This document shows positions 53,391 through 63,519 of a stretch of DNA of 64,000 nucleotides, one piece after another. The stretch is from Cherax quadricarinatus. Taxonomy: Eukaryota > Arthropoda > Malacostraca > Decapoda > Parastacidae. The translations under genes and the position numbers were made by a program. The notes below the pieces were generated by a model, which saw only the letters and a program-made list of their open reading frames with translations, ran no database searches and had not been told where the DNA came from. The stretch spans positions 13,811,439 to 13,875,438 of the forward strand of contig NC_091293.1 of NCBI RefSeq assembly GCF_038502225.1. The letters are read 5' to 3'. The number at the start of each line of letters is the position of its first letter. The stretch's first letter is position 1.

Positions 53391-53806
53391 AAGTATTGTC
53401 ACTACAAGTACCAGCCTCTGTTATCAGGATGACCAGTAGTATTGGTACTAGAAGTACCAGCCTCTGCTACCAGGATGACCTGCAGTATTGGTACTACGAG
53501 TACCAACCTCTGCTACCAGGATGACCTGCAGTATTGGTACTACGAGTACCAACCTCTGCTACCAGGATGACCTGCAGTATTGGTACTATGAGTACCAACC
53601 TCTGCTACCAGGATGACCTGCAGTATTGGTACTATGAGTACCAACTTCTGCTACCAGGATGACCTGCAGTATTGGTACTACGAGTACCAACCTCTGCTAC
53701 CAGGATGACCTGCAGTATTGGTACTATGAGTACCAACTTCTGCTACCAGGATGACCTGCAGTATTGGTACTACGAGTACCAACTTCTGCTACCAGGATGA
53801 CCTGCA
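53391..53806 (+). repeat. 46-bp minisatellite with hairpin-forming unit, 9 units
   Basis: Unit AGTATTGGTACTACGAGTAC + CAACCTCTGCTACCAGGATG + ACCTGC. Each unit contains TTGGTACT-ACG-AGTACCAA, a perfect 8-bp inverted repeat with a 3-base loop. ACG/ATG alternates in the loop while the arms are conserved. Confidence 0.92.
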
Positions 53807-53892
53807 AAAGAGAAACAACCGTTATAATCTTTTATTCAACTTTTACTTCAAGAATATCAACAACTTTTATGTTCACTATAAATATCTTAAGT

Positions 53893-54012
53893 AATACCTG
53901 TAATATTATTATTGTAATACTTGTGGTATTATTATTGTAATAGTTGTGGTATTATTATTGTAATAGTTGTGGTATTATTATTGTAATAGTTGTGGTATTA
54001 TTGTAATACTTT
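53893..54012 (+). repeat. 23-bp AT-rich tandem repeat, about 5 units
   Basis: Unit TTGTGGTATTATTATTGTAA + TAG, with minor variants. Confidence 0.85.
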
Positions 54013-54596
54013 GCCTTTAAGGGGGGCTCCTTGTTGTGGTGAAGAGATTTGGTCTGAGGAATTGGAGCTTTTGGTCTTTTTACTCCAACTGAACCTAACT
54101 ACCTTCCCTCCTCCCTTCCCCACCATAGCTTTCCTATTCCATCTCTTTTTCCCATCCCTCTCCCTCACCTGCAGTTTTACTTTTGGCCTTTGGGGTCCTC
54201 CCATCTGAAAATCTAGCTCCTGGGTTGGGGAAAGGGTGTTGTTATCTGTCACATTCTGCCGAGGTCCTTGGTGGTGGTGTTTGCCATGGAATCTGGATTA
54301 TCTGAGGATGTTCTGATTGACCCTCCAGAGTTCCAGAGGGCAGACTGTGGTGTTCTTCATGTGACAAGTGTATCTCTAGAGGCTGCTGTTGGTTCTGAGA
54401 GGTGGTGGCTGAAGGAGGTAGGCGGTGTGATGGGTTTCCAACCACCCTCTCTTTTGTCCGCTGGGGTGGCTCGGTGGATGTGATGTTGCTATCCTGTACT
54501 ACCAGTTTACTGACGTGAAGGGTAGGTTATGGCATGAATTCCATGCTGCATCTGCACTGCCGGCCGCACTGCGGTCCTCTTGGGTGCAGAGAGATA
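54013..54596 (+). other. Possible degenerate LINE fragment, left of the nested transposons
   Basis: Weak candidate. The + frame 54268-54483 (MVVVFAMESGLSEDVLIDPP) and neighbouring frames do not match a family I can name. The block is split from 57229-57812 by the DNA transposon at 54597, and that right block ends in a frame reading TDHFSDHIIVIT, reminiscent of the final LINE endonuclease motif. Low certainty. Confidence 0.25.
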
Positions 54597-54819
54597 CACC
54601 TACCATCCGACTTACGACCGAGTTCGGTTCCGAGAAACCGGTCGTAAGTCGAAATGGTCGTAAGTCGAACTTTACTACTGAATATCAACATAACATTTTT
54701 GTAATGACTTTATTTTATTGTTTTATTTTGGTATTTGATGTTTTACTTTACTTTTTATGCTGTTAGTACTGTATTTTATACAGTAAGGTTTATGATAAAC
54801 ACTGTGTACAACACAAATA

Positions 54820-57152
54820 CAGTGGACCCCCGGTTAACGATTTTAATCCATGCAAGAGGGGTAATTGTTATGCGAAATAATCGTTATGTGAATGAATTTT
54901 CCCCATAAGAAATAATGGAAATAAAATTAATCCGTGCAAGACGCCCAAAAGTATGAAAAAAAAATTTTTTTACCACATGAAATGTTAATTTTAATACACA
55001 CAAACTGAAAAAGGCATGCACAATTAAATGACACTTACTTTTATTGAAGATCTGGTGATGATTGATGGGATGGGAGGAGGGGAGAGAGTGTGTTAGTGTT
55101 TAGAAGGGGAATCCCCTTCCATTAGGACTTGAGGTAGTAAGTCCTTTTCTGGGGTTACTTCCCTTCTTCTTTTAATGCCACTAGGGCCAGCTTCAGAGTC
55201 ACTGGACTTCTTTCGCACAAGATATCTGTCCATAGTGGCCTGTACCTCTCGTTCCTTTATGACTTGCCTAAAGTGTTTCACAACATTGTCAGTGTAATAA
55301 TCACCAGCACGGCTTGCAATAGCTGTGTGAGGGTGATTTTCATCCATGAAGGTTTGCACTTCAAGCCACTTTGCACAGATTTCCTTAATCTTTGAAGTAG
55401 GCAACTTCTTCAATTTCTCTCTCCCCTCCTCCGAAGCAATTTCCTCAGGTGTGGCCTCTTGCTGTTGAAGTTGATCTAGCAGCTCATCAGTGGTTAGTTC
55501 TTCATTGTCCTCCTCCACCAACTCTTCCACATCCTCCCCACTAACCTCCAACCCCAAGGACTTTCCCAATGCCACAATGGATTCCTCAACTGGCACAGGA
55601 TTCTCAGGGTTAGCCTCAAACCCTTCAAAATGCCTTTTGTCTACACATTCTGGCCACAGTTTCTTCCAAGCAGAGTTCAAGGTCCTCTTTGTCACTTCCT
55701 CCCAAGCCTTACCTATAAGGTTTACACAATTGAGGATATTAAAGTGATCTCTCCAAAACTCTCTTAGAGTCAGTTGAGTTTCTGAGGTCATTACAAAGCA
55801 CCTTTCAAACAGAGCTTTTGTGTACAGTTTCTTGAAGTTGGAAATAACCTGCTGGTCCATGGGCTGCAGGAGAGGAGTGGTATTAGGAGGCAAAAACTTC
55901 ACCTTAATGAAGCTCATGTCCCCATAAAGTCGCTCTGACACGTCTGTAGGATGACCAGGGGCATTGTCTAACACCAGGAGGCACTTAAGTTCTAATTTCT
56001 TTTCAGTTAGGTAATTTTTCACATTGGGGGCAAATGCATGGTGTAACCAGTTATAGAAAAATTCCCTAGTGACCCATGCCTTACTGTTTGCCCTCCACAG
56101 CACACACAAATTATCCTTGAGGACATTCTTTTGCCTGAACGCTCTGGGAGTTTCAGAGTGATACACTAATAAAGGCTTCACTTTGCAATCACCAGTAGCA
56201 TTGGCACACATCAACAAAGTAAGCCTGTCTTTCATAGGCTTATGTCCTGGGAGTGCCTTTTCCTCCTGAGTAATGTAGGTCCTGCTTGGCATTTTCTTCC
56301 AGAACAGGCCTGTTTCATCACAATTAAACACTTGTTCAGGTTTCAGTCCTTCAGTTTCTATGTACTCCTTGAATTCCTGCACATATTTTTCAGCCGCTTT
56401 GTGGTCCGAACTGGCAGCCTCACCATGCCTTATCACACTATGGATGCCACTACGCTTCTTAAATCTCTCAAACCAACCTTTGCTGGCCTTAAATTCACTC
56501 ACATCATCACTAGTTGCAGGCATTTTTTTAATTAAATCGTCATGCAACTTCCTAGCCTTTTCACATATGATCGCTTGAGAGACGCTATCTCCTGCTATCT
56601 GTTTTTCATTTATCCACACCAATAAGAGTCTCTCAACATCTTCCATCAATTGCGATCTTTGTTTCGAAAACACAGTTGAACCTTTGGCAAGAACAGCTTC
56701 CTTGATTGTCTTTCTGGTGCCCACAATAGTAGCGATGGTTGATTGGGGTTTCTTGTACAGCTTGACTAGGTCGGCTATACGCACTCCACTTTCATACTTA
56801 TCAATTATCTCTTTCTTCATCTCTATAGTAATTCTTACCCTTTGAGGTGTAGGGTTGGCACTAGAAGTTTTCTTGGGGCCCATGGTCACTTATTTTCCAG
56901 AAACAGCACCGAAAATACTGTAATAATACGAAATATTCCGAGTGTATGCTTGGATGTTACCGCGGAGCCTGGCTGGTAAACAATGGGACGGAGCGGCACA
57001 TGTGAGGCTGGCTGAGGGCACATTGGACGCGTCTCGGACGAAAATCGGTATGCGGGTTTTTAATCGGTATGCGGGGCAAAAATTTTGCGATAAAAGTAAT
57101 CGTTATGCGGAAAAATCGCTATGCGATGCCATCGTTATGCGGGGGTCCACTG
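54820..57152 (-). mobile_element. Complete Tigger (pogo) DNA transposon, 2333 bp
   Basis: Termini CAGTGGACCCCCGGTTAACG (left) and, inverted, CAGTGGACCCCCGCATAACG (right), flanked by TA at 54818-54819 and 57153-57154. Subterminal TCGTTATGCGA-type motifs recur (GTTATGCGAAATAATCGTTA left; AATCGTTATGCGG and AATCGCTATGCGA right). It contains one uninterrupted transposase on the minus strand, so it is structurally intact. Confidence 0.93.
55093..56883 (-). CDS. Tigger-type transposase, intact, 596 aa
   Basis: Cut-and-paste transposase. Start at ATG 56883 (GTGACCATGGGC, good Kozak context; the frame is open two codons further up). Residues ~15-65 form a CENP-B N-terminal HTH (TIEMKKEIIDKYESGVRIAD, STIATIVGTRKTIKE); ~75-140 a second CENPB-type HTH (ERLLLVWINEKQIAGDSVSQ, ASKGWFERFKKRSGI); ~165-390 the DDE_1 core with D189 (FNCDETGLFWKK), D306 (LLVLDNAPGHPTD) and D343 (LLQPMDQQVISNFK), giving the DDD triad of pogo/Tigger. 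The C-terminus is acidic, then basic (GIKRRREVTPEKDLL). Length fits TIGD1-like proteins. No stop or frameshift: it may be active or recently so. Confidence 0.94.
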   Translation of the reverse strand: MGPKKTSSANPTPQRVRITIEMKKEIIDKYESGVRIADLVKLYKKPQSTIATIVGTRKTIKEAVLAKGSTVFSKQRSQLMEDVERLLLVWINEKQIAGDSVSQAIICEKARKLHDDLIKKMPATSDDVSEFKASKGWFERFKKRSGIHSVIRHGEAASSDHKAAEKYVQEFKEYIETEGLKPEQVFNCDETGLFWKKMPSRTYITQEEKALPGHKPMKDRLTLLMCANATGDCKVKPLLVYHSETPRAFRQKNVLKDNLCVLWRANSKAWVTREFFYNWLHHAFAPNVKNYLTEKKLELKCLLVLDNAPGHPTDVSERLYGDMSFIKVKFLPPNTTPLLQPMDQQVISNFKKLYTKALFERCFVMTSETQLTLREFWRDHFNILNCVNLIGKAWEEVTKRTLNSAWKKLWPECVDKRHFEGFEANPENPVPVEESIVALGKSLGLEVSGEDVEELVEEDNEELTTDELLDQLQQQEATPEEIASEEGREKLKKLPTSKIKEICAKWLEVQTFMDENHPHTAIASRAGDYYTDNVVKHFRQVIKEREVQATMDRYLVRKKSSDSEAGPSGIKRRREVTPEKDLLPQVLMEGDSPSKH

Positions 57153-57228
57153 TACTTGTTTATTTTCCAGAAACTTGGCATAAAAAACACGGTCGTAAGT
57201 CGAGTGGTCGTAAGTTGGATGGTAGGTG

Positions 57229-57268
57229 TATATGACCCCTTTTATTCCTAGGAGTTACCCCTCCACAT

Positions 57269-57309
<41 letters not shown>

Positions 57310-57812
57310 AAAAAAGACAAAAGAAAAAGAAAGAAACCTTACCATAGAGACCCATGTCCATGAAATTCCTCCTCCCAGACCTCTTTCTCCTGCAGCACCC
57401 CCTTCTCTATCTTGCCTCATCTTTAGACAATTCTTCAGACTTCTTTAACAACCCGGTACCTTCTTCTGGTAACATTTCATTGCCCTACTCTGGTATCTAG
57501 GTTCAGCCTGACCCTTTTGATACATAAGACCTCTGCACATCGTTGACCTTGCTTCTGGCTTCTCCCTTGAAAGTGCAACAATTTTTGGATAGTTCACTTA
57601 AGTCTAGATAGACTTCCTCTGCTCCCCCACCTAAACGATCACAACATTAACGAATGACACTGTCCTGGTTACCTCTCAATTTTTCCCAAAAATGACCAAT
57701 GTGACACTTCCCTTGCATTCTATATTTGAAGGTACACTATGGACTAAGTTCTTCACTCTCCAACCGACAATTTCCACTGACCATTTCTCAGATCATATTA
57801 TTGTTATTACAG
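57229..57812 (+). other. Flank right of the nested transposons, with a T~39 run
   Basis: 57270-57308 is an uninterrupted T run (A-tail in minus sense), followed by GAAAAAAGACAAAAG. The remaining sequence has no long frame. STDHFSDHIIVIT at ~57772-57812 could be an endonuclease remnant. No firm call. Confidence 0.4.
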
Positions 57813-58140
57813 GTTGGCCATCACTAATCTGGCATCATCGGGACCTGTAGGGTGCAGGATTAGTGATTTTGCCAGATTACAGAGTGGTTAGGTTAGAATA
57901 CACTTGACCCAATGGTGATATTTACACATCGGCAATTTCACCCACTTTATGCCCTATTTTTGGCCCATTCCATTCTTCCAGTCTGCCAAACTCGTAGCTA
58001 TTTTGCTAGTATTTCAACTACCCAATAAAGTGGTTAGTTTCACACAAATTTCAAAATAGGGTCCAGAATAAACACTGCAGATATTCCTGGTACTAAAATA
58101 ACATTTTCTCTGTTCATTAGTCAAGTCTCCAGGCCCCTCT
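57813..58140 (+). repeat. Dispersed repeat / possible MITE end
   Basis: CAGGTTGGCCATCACTAATC after TA could be a pogo-type terminus, but no partner end is visible. 58030-58140 (CACACAAATTTCAAAATAGG, CTCTGTTCATTAGTCAAGTC, TCCAGGCCCCTCT) matches 52660-52744. Confidence 0.45.
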
Positions 58141-58176
58141 TATATTACTCTTGCTTTCCATTTTGAATTTTTATTC

Positions 58177-58612
58177 GAGAGAGATACATGATAATATACA
58201 CTTGGAAGGTCCTGGAGGGATTGGTACCAAACTTGCACACGAAAATCACGTCATATGAAAGCAAAAGACTTGGCAGGAGATGCAACATTCCCCCGATGAA
58301 AAGCAGAGGTGCCACGAGTACACTGAGACAACACAATAAGTGTCCTTGGCCCATGACTGTTCAATTGCCTCCCAGCATGCTTAAGGGGGATTACCAATAG
58401 ATGCCTGGCTGTCTTCAAGAAGGCACTGGACAGGCACCTAAAGTCAGCACCTGACCAACTGGGGTTGTGGCTCGTACGTCAGCTTGCGTGCAGCCAGCAG
58501 TAACAGCCTGGTTGATCAGACCCTGATCTACCATGAGGCCTGGTCTCAGACCGGGCCGCGGGGGCGTTGACCCCCGAAACCCTCTCCAGATAAACTCCAG
58601 GTAAGCACAAAA
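58177..58612 (+). mobile_element. 3' end of a fourth LINE family
   Basis: A plus frame reads RYMIIYTWKVLEGLVPNLHT, then KRLGRRCNIPPMKSRGATST, GPMTVQ-like residues and a stop, the typical C-terminus after a LINE thumb. The 3' UTR includes CCTGGTTGATCAGACCCTGA, AGGCCTGGTCTCAGACCGGG, CGCGGGGGCGTTGACCCC and ends CTCCAGGTAAGC. I recall this 3' end as widespread in decapods. Only the last ~70 codons remain. Confidence 0.7.
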
Positions 58613-58839
58613 AATAGAAGATTTACTGTTATGCAGACTACTGAATTATTGTAATAATTGTATAAATAATGTCATCCCATTTGTGACAACATATTAGACT
58701 GGCCAGTCGAACATTTCTGCTATGTTGAGCTCAATTTCAAGGTATTTTTCATTGTGAAACTAATCAAAATCATCTCTATTTCTGTAATATATCTTCCATT
58801 CTATCAAAAGTTAGTTTAATATCTTCATTATGTACCCCA

Positions 58840-59100
58840 TACCCATCCTGTGGGCGGTAGTCAAAAGATTACAAAGGTACATAATGGGTCCAGGGACTGA
58901 ACCCCAAAGTTATGATAGCTGAACTAGTTACAAAGGTAATGAACTCCAGGTAGATCTGGTCACAATCATGGCAAGTTACAGAGGTAATGAATCAGCCTCA
59001 CTCCTATACATGGTTACAGTCATGAACAAATTACAAAGTAATGAGCCACTGATACGTCCACACCTGGTCACAATTGTAATGAGTTATAAATACAAATATT
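58840..59100 (-). repeat. Dispersed repeat with ~50-bp spaced TTACAAAGGTAATGA motifs
   Basis: TTACAAAGGTA at ~58871, GTTACAAAGGTAATGAAC at ~58928, GTTACAGAGGTAATGAAT at ~58976, AATTACAAAGTAATGAGCC at ~59029. It lies directly downstream (minus sense) of the RNase H ORF and may be its 3' UTR. Confidence 0.5.
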
Positions 59101-59122
59101 AAGTGGGTCATACACCCACATG

Positions 59123-59196
59123 AGAGCGCACGCACAGACACATGCACACGAGCATACAAATATATGCATACACACAAGCACACACACACACACGTG
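59123..59196 (+). repeat. (CA)-rich tract
   Basis: CGCACAGACACATGCACACG ... ACACACACACACACACG; imperfect CA microsatellite just past the RNase H ORF stop. Confidence 0.85.
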
Positions 59197-59204
59197 GTAA
59201 TGCT

Positions 59205-60461
59205 TTATTTACAGCTAGCAAAGTCAGGGTATTTCTCCAGAATGGTCTGTAATATACCACTGTGGATAAAATACTTTGCCATTTCTTGAACATTTCTGAG
59301 TGAGTTGTCTTTAAATTCATTAATTTGATCACGCTCCAGTACATAATGACGCAAGGTGTGACAATAGTCCATCTGGCAAAGTTTACATTTCGTTTGGTCT
59401 ACATCTGGTGGCGGTGATTTAACCTGCCAAAGATACTTGTAGCCCAGCCGGAGCCGGGCAGTAGTGACATCCAAGAGTCTGCTTATTTTGTTGGATGCAC
59501 CATAGACATGTGGCTCCTCCTGCATGATAGAATGATGATAGATGGACTGACTTGTGTCAATCTCCCTAAGTCTTAAGTCAATAAAGTTCAGCTGAAGTTC
59601 TTTTCGTATTATTGTTCTCAAACTACTACCTGACAAGCCAAGATTGTAATCTACTCCCTCTTTGAAAGCATATAGCTTAGCCAATTTATCAGTTCTATCA
59701 TGCATCTGAAGACCAATGTGAGATGGAATCCACAGCATGTGCACTCTGACTCCACTGTCCACAATCCTACCATACCTGTGTCTGGCTTCTGACACAAGCA
59801 TGCCACAATTTATGCTTAATGAGTTGAGAGCATTTATGGATGACAGAGAATCAGTTACAATTAAACTGTCAATCTTTGATACATAGATGCATTTCAGTGC
59901 AAGGAGTATGACAAACAGTTCTGTCTGAAGGGTAGAGGCCCAATTATTGATGCGTGCTCCAATTTCTTTATGAGAGCCATCACTCTGTGTGACAACAGCA
60001 GCACTACCAGCTGCACCAGTGGACTGGTGAACAGAACCATCGACGTAAATAATTTGTGAAAGAGTGTTCTGTGTGACTAAGTTATCAATACAGCTTAAGG
60101 CATCATGTTTGGCTTCAAGACGAAGCTTTGGTTGTGATTTAAGAAGAGTTTTGGGGGGAAATGGAGGAATGGTAGTTTGGAATGGGGTAATATCCCATGG
60201 AGCAGGGAAATGTCTCTGTTGTCCAACTTGATATAGATCATGTAGCTGGTTCATGCGGAGGTCGGTTCCAGTTTTTTCGATCCATCTGGAAGGATGTTCA
60301 CCAGTGCTGAGGAAAGTTTGGAGGGCTTCTGTGCAGGGGTTTGAATGGGCTAACCTAAGCATATTGACCCCAATAAGGATATTTCTTTCAGTAACGCGAT
60401 CTCTAATGCTTAGAGACCAAGAAATCGAGAATACAACCATAAATACCATATGGAAATACAC
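59205..60461 (-). CDS. LINE C-terminal fragment with intact RNase H domain (418 aa)
   Basis: Uninterrupted minus frame. RNase H1 blocks: IIYVDGSVHQSTGAAGSAAV (Asp), LQTELFVILLALKCIY (Glu), LIVTDSLSSINALNSL (Asp), MLWIPSHIGLQMHDRTDKLA (His and Asp): all four carboxylates are present. The C-terminus carries a CCHC-like pattern, CKLCQMDYCHTLRHYVLERD. This is the tail of an RNase H-bearing non-LTR element (I, R1, Nimb or Jockey-type; clade not resolved). No RT or endonuclease lies upstream: the fragment starts near 60461 and is followed by a MITE piece. The TAA stop overlaps an AATAAA signal (minus AAATAAAGC at ~59205). Confidence 0.85.
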   Translation of the reverse strand: MYFHMVFMVVFSISWSLSIRDRVTERNILIGVNMLRLAHSNPCTEALQTFLSTGEHPSRWIEKTGTDLRMNQLHDLYQVGQQRHFPAPWDITPFQTTIPPFPPKTLLKSQPKLRLEAKHDALSCIDNLVTQNTLSQIIYVDGSVHQSTGAAGSAAVVTQSDGSHKEIGARINNWASTLQTELFVILLALKCIYVSKIDSLIVTDSLSSINALNSLSINCGMLVSEARHRYGRIVDSGVRVHMLWIPSHIGLQMHDRTDKLAKLYAFKEGVDYNLGLSGSSLRTIIRKELQLNFIDLRLREIDTSQSIYHHSIMQEEPHVYGASNKISRLLDVTTARLRLGYKYLWQVKSPPPDVDQTKCKLCQMDYCHTLRHYVLERDQINEFKDNSLRNVQEMAKYFIHSGILQTILEKYPDFASCK

Positions 60462-60498
60462 CGCAAAGTCGCTGTTTTAAACAAAAAAACAAGTTCAC

Positions 60499-60556
60499 TC
60501 GCGTAGCGCTCCGAACGTAGATCTACGTTTTATTTTACATGCCTTCAAGTGTAAAA
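60499..60556. mobile_element. Fragment of the TTAA MITE family
   Basis: CTCGCGTAGCGCTCCGAACG then TAGATCTACGTTTTATTTTA and CATGCCTTCAAGTG match the interior of the 45529 and 46846 MITEs. No terminal TTAA is retained. Confidence 0.7.
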
Positions 60557-60754
60557 TAATGATTTGTTGTTTCAAACTGATTCAGTGTCTTCAGTTTTGT
60601 GGAATGATTGAAACAGATGAAGATACAGAAAGTTACTTAGCTACAGTAGAATATAATGGAACAATATGTGTAATTAATTTTCTATGGGAGTTTGAGGAAA
60701 ACTGGAAGAACAGAGAGTTGGATGAGATGGTTTTCTTTTGTATAGTGCTGGTTT

Positions 60755-61125
60755 AGTTAGGGAGATGAGGTGCTTTTTAATAATGGCTTTTGATTGGCAA
60801 ACAGGGGGGACCTTTCAGTGATTTGAGTAATGAATTCTAGATCTTAGGACACTTTATGAGTATTGAGTTTCTGAACAAGGTAAGTCAGACATGGGGGATA
60901 TCGAAAAGGGTTTTGTATCTTGAGTTGTGTGTGTGTGTGTGTGTTCAGTTGTAGCTATCAAGGAACAGTTTCCAAGGAAGGTTTATGTTGGAGTTTAATG
61001 CTCTGTATATATAGTAGGCACAGTAATATTGATGACAGTCCGCACAGCAGCTTTTTGTTGGGTTATTGATGGTTTAAGGTGATCTGGTGTAGTAGATCCC
61101 CAGGCTAGTCATAAGTTTGCCTGAG
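60755..61125 (-). mobile_element. Highly diverged D3 LINE fragment
   Basis: Collinear with the 3' part of D3 (61915-62345): GGGAGATGAGGTGCTTTTTA, GTCAGACATGGGGGATATCG, AGCTATCAAGGAACAGTTTC, GCAGCTTTTTGTTGGGTTAT. No open frame; older than the copies at 12576 and 61509. Confidence 0.7.
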
Positions 61126-61241
61126 ATACTCCTGTATAGAAGCTTAAATAGAAACTGTGTATCATGCTAAGACAAAACCATTCTCATTACTAAATTTGCA
61201 AAATGTAATACTATTCTTAAATGTTTTGAACTACCTCAGTA

Positions 61242-61508
61242 CAGTGGACCCTCGACCAATGATATTAATCCGTTCCTGAGAGCTCATCATTAATCGAAAT
61301 TATCGTTAGTCGAGTTAATTTTCCCCATAAGAAATAATGGAAATCAAATTAATCCGTGCAAGCCACCCAAAAGTATTGAAAAAAAAAAAAAATTTACCAT
61401 ATGAAATATTAATTTTAATACACACAAACTGAAGAAGACATGTACAATTACATGACACTTACCTTTATTGAAGATCTGGTGATGATTGATGGGATGGGAG
61501 GAGGGGAG
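61242..61508 (-). mobile_element. Tigger copy 2, left part (interrupted by D3 LINE)
   Basis: TA then CAGTGGACCCTCGACCAATG; its sub-terminal sequence matches the 54820 Tigger through TGGGATGGGAGGAGGGGAGA. The D3 LINE enters at GAGAGTG. The transposase-coding remainder resumes at about 63520. Confidence 0.88.
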
Positions 61509-63519
61509 AGAGTGGATGGTGTTCAAAGTTTATTCTCTATAAGGATTACAATGCTGAGTTTACAGAATTTGGTTATTGTGTGGTTTACATGTAGTAAAAT
61601 AATAATTACAGAGTGTACCACTAGAACACCTAGCAGGGCTAGGCATTTCGGGCAGACTTAGATTAAATCTTAAGTTTAAAATATTACAAAATTATGAGGT
61701 AAGTTGGTATTATGGCTAAGTGACTAAATACTAGTTTGTGAGTTTAGCAATGTGAATGCTTTTGTTTTGGCACTATACATAGTTTCAGTATTGGAGTATC
61801 ACAGGCCAACTTATGACTAGTTAAGATTCATTATTTTGAGATTGAGATTGATATTTCTGTTTATGGTCAAATGGGTGAGTGAGTGTAAGTGTTAACCACC
61901 AGGTGGTATTCGTATAATTAGTTGACAGGGTGTATCAGGGAGATAAGATGTTTTCTAATGGTAGTTTTGAAGGTGATGAATGTGTCTGCAGTTTTAGAAT
62001 TTTCAGGTAGGGTGTTCAAGATTTTAGGGCCTTTGACATACATTGAATTTTTGTAAAGGTTTAGTCGGACATGGGGAATGTCATAGAGATGTTTGTGTCT
62101 GGTGTTGTGCCTGTGGGTTCTGTCACAACTATCAAGAAAGCATTTTAGGTCAAGGTTAATATTGGAATTTAAGGTCCTGTAGATGTAGATTGCACAGTAG
62201 TAAGTGTGGATGTACTGAACAGGGAGTAAGTTTAGATCTATGAAGAGTGGGGGGGGGGGGTTGCCAGGGATGGGATTTAGTGATTATTCTTACTTCGGCT
62301 TTTAGTTGGGTTATTATTGGCTTTAGGTGTGTTGCTGCAGTTGAACCCCAAGCACAGATAGCATAGGTGAGGTATGGATATATAAGTGAATGGTATAGTG
62401 TGAGAAGGGCAGTTTGCGGCACGTAGTATCGTATCTTGGAGAGGATCCCAACCGTTTTGGATACTTTTTTGGTTATGTGTTGGATATGGGTGCTGAAGTT
62501 CAGGTTGTTGTCGAGGTATAGGCCTAGGAATTTGCCCTCATTATGCCTGGCAATTAGAGTGTTGTCGATCTTAATGTTAATTTGCGCATCTCCTGCTCTG
62601 CTACCAAACATAATGTAGTAGGTTTTGTCAGCGTTAAGCGTAAGTTTATTGGCTGTCATCCAAGTCGATATTTTGATCAGCTCCTCATTAACAATGGTGT
62701 TGAGGGTGGCAAGATTAGGGTGAGAGATGACATAAGTCGTGTCATCAGCAAAGAGAATGGGGCTCAGGTGTTGAGATACGTTTGGAAGATCATTGATGTA
62801 TATGAGGAAGAGCAGGGGACCAAGGACACTTCCCTGCGGAACTCCAGTATCAAGTGGCTGTGTTGTTGATGCTGTGTCTTTAATGGTGACATACTGATAC
62901 CTATTAGTAAGGTAAGATTTGAAATATGCAAGCGCATGGCCTCTTATACCATAATGATCAAGTTTGTGGAGTAGGATGCCGTGGTCTACTGTGTCAAAAG
63001 CTTTTCTTAGGTCATTAAAAATTCCTAGTGGATATTCCTTATTTTCCAATGCTGTGTAAAGCAGATCTAGCATTTTTATGATTGCATCATTAGTGCTTTT
63101 ATTTTTCCTAAATCCAAATTGGCAGGGGTTGAGTATGTTTTGTGCCGTTATAAATGAATATAGTCTCCTGTGCACGAGTTTCTCAAAGATTTTGGATAGC
63201 AATGGTAAGTTTGATATTGGCCTATAGTTGTTTAAATCTGATGGGTCACCACCTTTATGTATTGGTGTAACCTTTGCCGTCTTGAGTAGTTTCGGGAAGG
63301 TGCTAGTTTCTAGTGACTTGTTAAAAAGTAATGAGATAGTATGCGAGAGGACATGGGCCACTCTCTTGTACAATAATGGTGGGACATGAGACAGATTCCC
63401 TGAGTTATTTTTAAGTGACTTTATAATCTCGGTGACTTCCGTGGGCTCAGTTGGAGCAAGATAGAAGGAATTTGGGAAATTCCCATCTAGGTAGTCCCCG
63501 GCATGCGCATTGGTACGTG
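61509..63519 (-). mobile_element. D3 LINE copy, 5'-truncated, nested in Tigger copy 2
   Basis: 2.0-kb D3 copy with 3' end GAGAATAAACTTTGAAC in sense. It carries RT and thumb. Target sequence GAGTG/GTGTTAG on the two sides fits a very short (about 3 bp, GTG) duplication or a blunt join. Confidence 0.88.
62156..63373 (-). pseudogene. D3 reverse transcriptase, 405-aa frame
   Basis: The frame holds KTAKVTPIHKGGDPSDLNNY, NPCQFGFRKNKSTNDAIIKM, motif A IFNDLRKAFDTV (IFIDLRKAFDTV in copy G: the motif A Asp position reads N here), TGVPQGSVLGPLLFLIYIND and catalytic FADDTTYV. The C-terminus goes out of frame at a G12 run (62249-62260); in copy G the corresponding run is G7. Dead or sequence-error-affected copy. 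Confidence 0.85.

Larger units (their letters stand above)
54597..57228. mobile_element. TA-flanked DNA transposon/MITE hosting a nested Tigger
   Basis: Left end CACCTACCATCCGACTTACG at 54597; right end, inverted, CACCTACCATCCAACTTACG at 57228; TA at 54595-54596 and 57229-57230. Subterminal GGTCGTAAGTCG motifs recur near both ends. Removing the inner Tigger (54820-57152) leaves about 300 bp, the size of a MITE. Probably a pogo/Tigger or Tc1/mariner relative from the TA target. Confidence 0.88.

Noticed and set aside
54268..54483. Small plus-strand gene left of the Tigger nest
   Set aside because: 71 residues, no recognisable domain, interrupted surroundings; kept only as a low-confidence repeat fragment.
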